Source: Planctomycetota bacterium
GTDB taxonomy: Bacteria > Planctomycetota > PUPC01 > JACPCR01
Direction of reading: 5' to 3'
DNA: 23,738 nt
Assembly: GCA_030740295.1 (NCBI GenBank)
Contig: JASLXP010001271.1
Coordinates: forward strand, 1-23,738
Position numbers and translations under genes: made by a program. The first letter of the stretch is position 1, and every line of letters begins with the position of its first letter. This document shows, one piece after another, positions 22,239 through 23,738 of the stretch. The notes under the pieces are model-generated. The model was not told where the DNA came from and did not search any database. It worked only from the letters and a program-made list of their open reading frames with translations.

Positions 22239-23738
22239 ATGTCCAGTAAGAAAGACACACCCAAGAAGAAGAAACCGATTCTTTTCGTCCTGATCGTTGC
22301 CGTACTTTGCGCCGGTATCGCAACATTGCTGTTGTTGCCGGCGATTGCCTCCAGTGTTGGGTGAAGGGCCAGGTCATCAGCCAAGTAGAAGCTGCGCTGA
22401 ATCGCAAAGTGGTGATCGAAGAGATGGACGTGAATCTCTACGGCACCGCAGTGAAGCTGAGCGGATTGCGTGTGCATGCTGCCGATGGATTTGAGCAGGA
22501 CACGGTCAAAGTAGGAGAACTCTCGGTCAAGCTGGCTGGCATGGCCTTGCTTTCAGGCAAGGTGCACGTCCTTGGTTTCAGCCTCAACGATGTAGATATC
22601 GTCGTTGAAAGGAACGCCGAGGGTGCATTCAGTTTTGATGATCTCACCCAGGGCGGCGCCCAGGCACCGGCACCTGAAGGAGGAGCGCAGGCCAAGCCGC
22701 TGGATTCGATTCAAATTGATGACCTGGCAGTCAAGAACGTCAATCTCATCTTCATAGACCGTCTCGGCGGAACTGAGTCCACCAGCAGCATCAGGAATCT
22801 GGATGTGGCCTTATCTAAAGTGGCAGTGGGCGAGAACGTCAAATTTGCCATCAGTGCAAACGTCCTCAGTGAAAGCAAGAACCTGGAAATTGACGGAAGC
22901 GCCGGTCCGCTCGATGCTGCCCTTGCCCTTCCGGAGGCTCAGGTCGATTTCAACCTCAAGATAACCGACCTGGAATTAGGTCCCGTGGCCGCTATTGCCG
23001 GGCTTCCCGCGGATCTTATTAAGGCAAAGCTGAATACGAACATGTCGGCAAAGGGAAGTGCCAAACAGGCTGCTGCGACCGGCAATGTCACTCTTCAACT
23101 GGGTGCTGCTCCTGCACTCGGGATCAACCAGGCGCTCACTGTTTCAATCTCTCAGAAATCCGAGCTCGATCTACAGGCATTCAACCTCAATATCCAGCAG
23201 GCCGAAGTGTCGGTGGAAGATCTGGTCATCGGTCTTGTTGGCCAGATTAAGAATCTCACCTCGACTCCTGAATTGGACGTCAAAGTGACCAGCGGTGAGT
23301 TGGATATGCAGAGCAAGATCGCTCAGCTCGCACTTCCGTTTGTGCAGGCAGCACTTGGTCAGCCAGTCGCTCTACAGGGCAAGGTCGGTTTCAGCGCCAC
23401 GGCGAAAGGTACTCCCGCAAACATGTACGCAAAGGCGGATATCAAACTCGCTGAGCTGAGCATGAAGACCGGTTCATTCCTCAACGTCGAAGACAAAACA
23501 GGTGGGTTGCACTTCACGACGGATTCTACGCAGCTTCAGGCCGGTGCAACGATTCAGAACGGCAAGAGGCCGGCCATCGATCTAACTAAACGTCACGAGC
23601 AACCAACTGAAGTTCGAGCAAGCGGCAGCATCCACCCCACCTGAGGAGACACCATCGCCGGAGAAAACTGAGCCGCAACCGCTTGACCCGCAGGTCGACC
23701 TTGTTGCCAAAGCGGCGATAAGTAAAGGCCAGGTCCCA
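22239..23738 (+). CDS. AsmA/DUF748-like envelope protein, two frameshifts, partial at window end
   Basis: The real N-terminus is ATG 22239 (MSSKKDTPKKKK, then a membrane helix ILFVLIVAVLCAGIATLLLL). That frame stops at TGA 22362-22364. The protein continues one frame back from GTG 22361 (VKGQVISQVEAALNRKVVIE), runs open to TGA 23642-23644, and is again replaced by the original frame from about 23586 (LNVTSNQLKFEQAAAS, then a Pro/Glu-rich stretch). This last frame is open to the window end. Opening motifs VxxQVExALNRKVVIEEMDV and LYGTAVKLSGLRV are typical of AsmA/DUF748-like proteins, which are anchored in the inner membrane and span the periplasm for lipid transport or envelope homeostasis. 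An Ala/Pro/Gly linker lies near 22650-22690. The two shifts cancel, suggesting sequence errors or recent damage rather than decay. The segment 22361-23585 is intact coding sequence. Confidence 0.75.

Noticed and set aside
22355..22365. Programmed -1 frameshifting in the AsmA-like gene
   Set aside because: No slippery heptamer (X XXY YYZ) or clear downstream pseudoknot seen; a missing G in a short G-run is simpler.

Overview
The window looks like a chromosomal segment of a Gram-negative-type environmental bacterium, probably of the PVC group or a neighbouring metagenome-rich phylum (Planctomycetes, Lentisphaerae, Hydrogenedentes, Sumerlaeota). This is inferred from gene content: a DUF1080 (3-keto-disaccharide hydrolase) protein, a heparinase II/III-type lyase, a Hanks-type Ser/Thr kinase with an FHA domain, an FHA-GAF sigma-54 activator, a LolC/E-type permease and a POTRA protein. 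Only some genes have a good Shine-Dalgarno sequence. No rRNA, tRNA, CRISPR array, transposase or phage gene was seen.

Layout. At the left edge a partial alpha/beta hydrolase (minus) diverges from a heparinase II/III-like enzyme (plus). From about 20.5 kb back to 3.0 kb, thirteen genes run on the minus strand. In transcription order they are: Ser/Thr kinase with FHA; medium-chain dehydrogenase and class III aminotransferase (stop and start abut); calcineurin-like phosphoesterase and FHA-GAF-AAA+ sigma-54 activator (coupled); a barrel-less POTRA protein; a DUF1080 protein; a second dehydrogenase; a CvpA-like membrane protein; an enolase homologue; a truncated metallo-beta-lactamase (MBL)-fold protein; an HpaI-type aldolase; and a LolC/E-like permease with an FHA-like insertion. 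On the right, on the plus strand, are an MscS channel and an AsmA-like envelope protein whose frame is broken twice and which runs off the window.

How the genes may work together. Two themes stand out. One is carbohydrate and sugar-acid metabolism (lyase, DUF1080, two dehydrogenases, aminotransferase, aldolase, enolase-like). The other is Ser/Thr-phosphorylation signalling coupled to sigma-54 transcription and the cell envelope. The kinase, the phosphoesterase and the FHA-type activator lie within 7 kb. The 638-bp gap between the kinase and divergent mscS holds a good -24/-12 (sigma-54) promoter pointing at mscS, with dyad sequences upstream. The proposed kinase/phosphatase - FHA activator - sigma-54 - mscS circuit is inference, but each part is visible in the sequence.

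Oddities. These are the degenerate FHA domain in a permease loop, the enolase with active-site substitutions, the MBL protein cut off at a simple-word repeat, an element with 29-bp inverted repeats filling one intergenic gap, and two opposite frameshifts in the AsmA-like gene.
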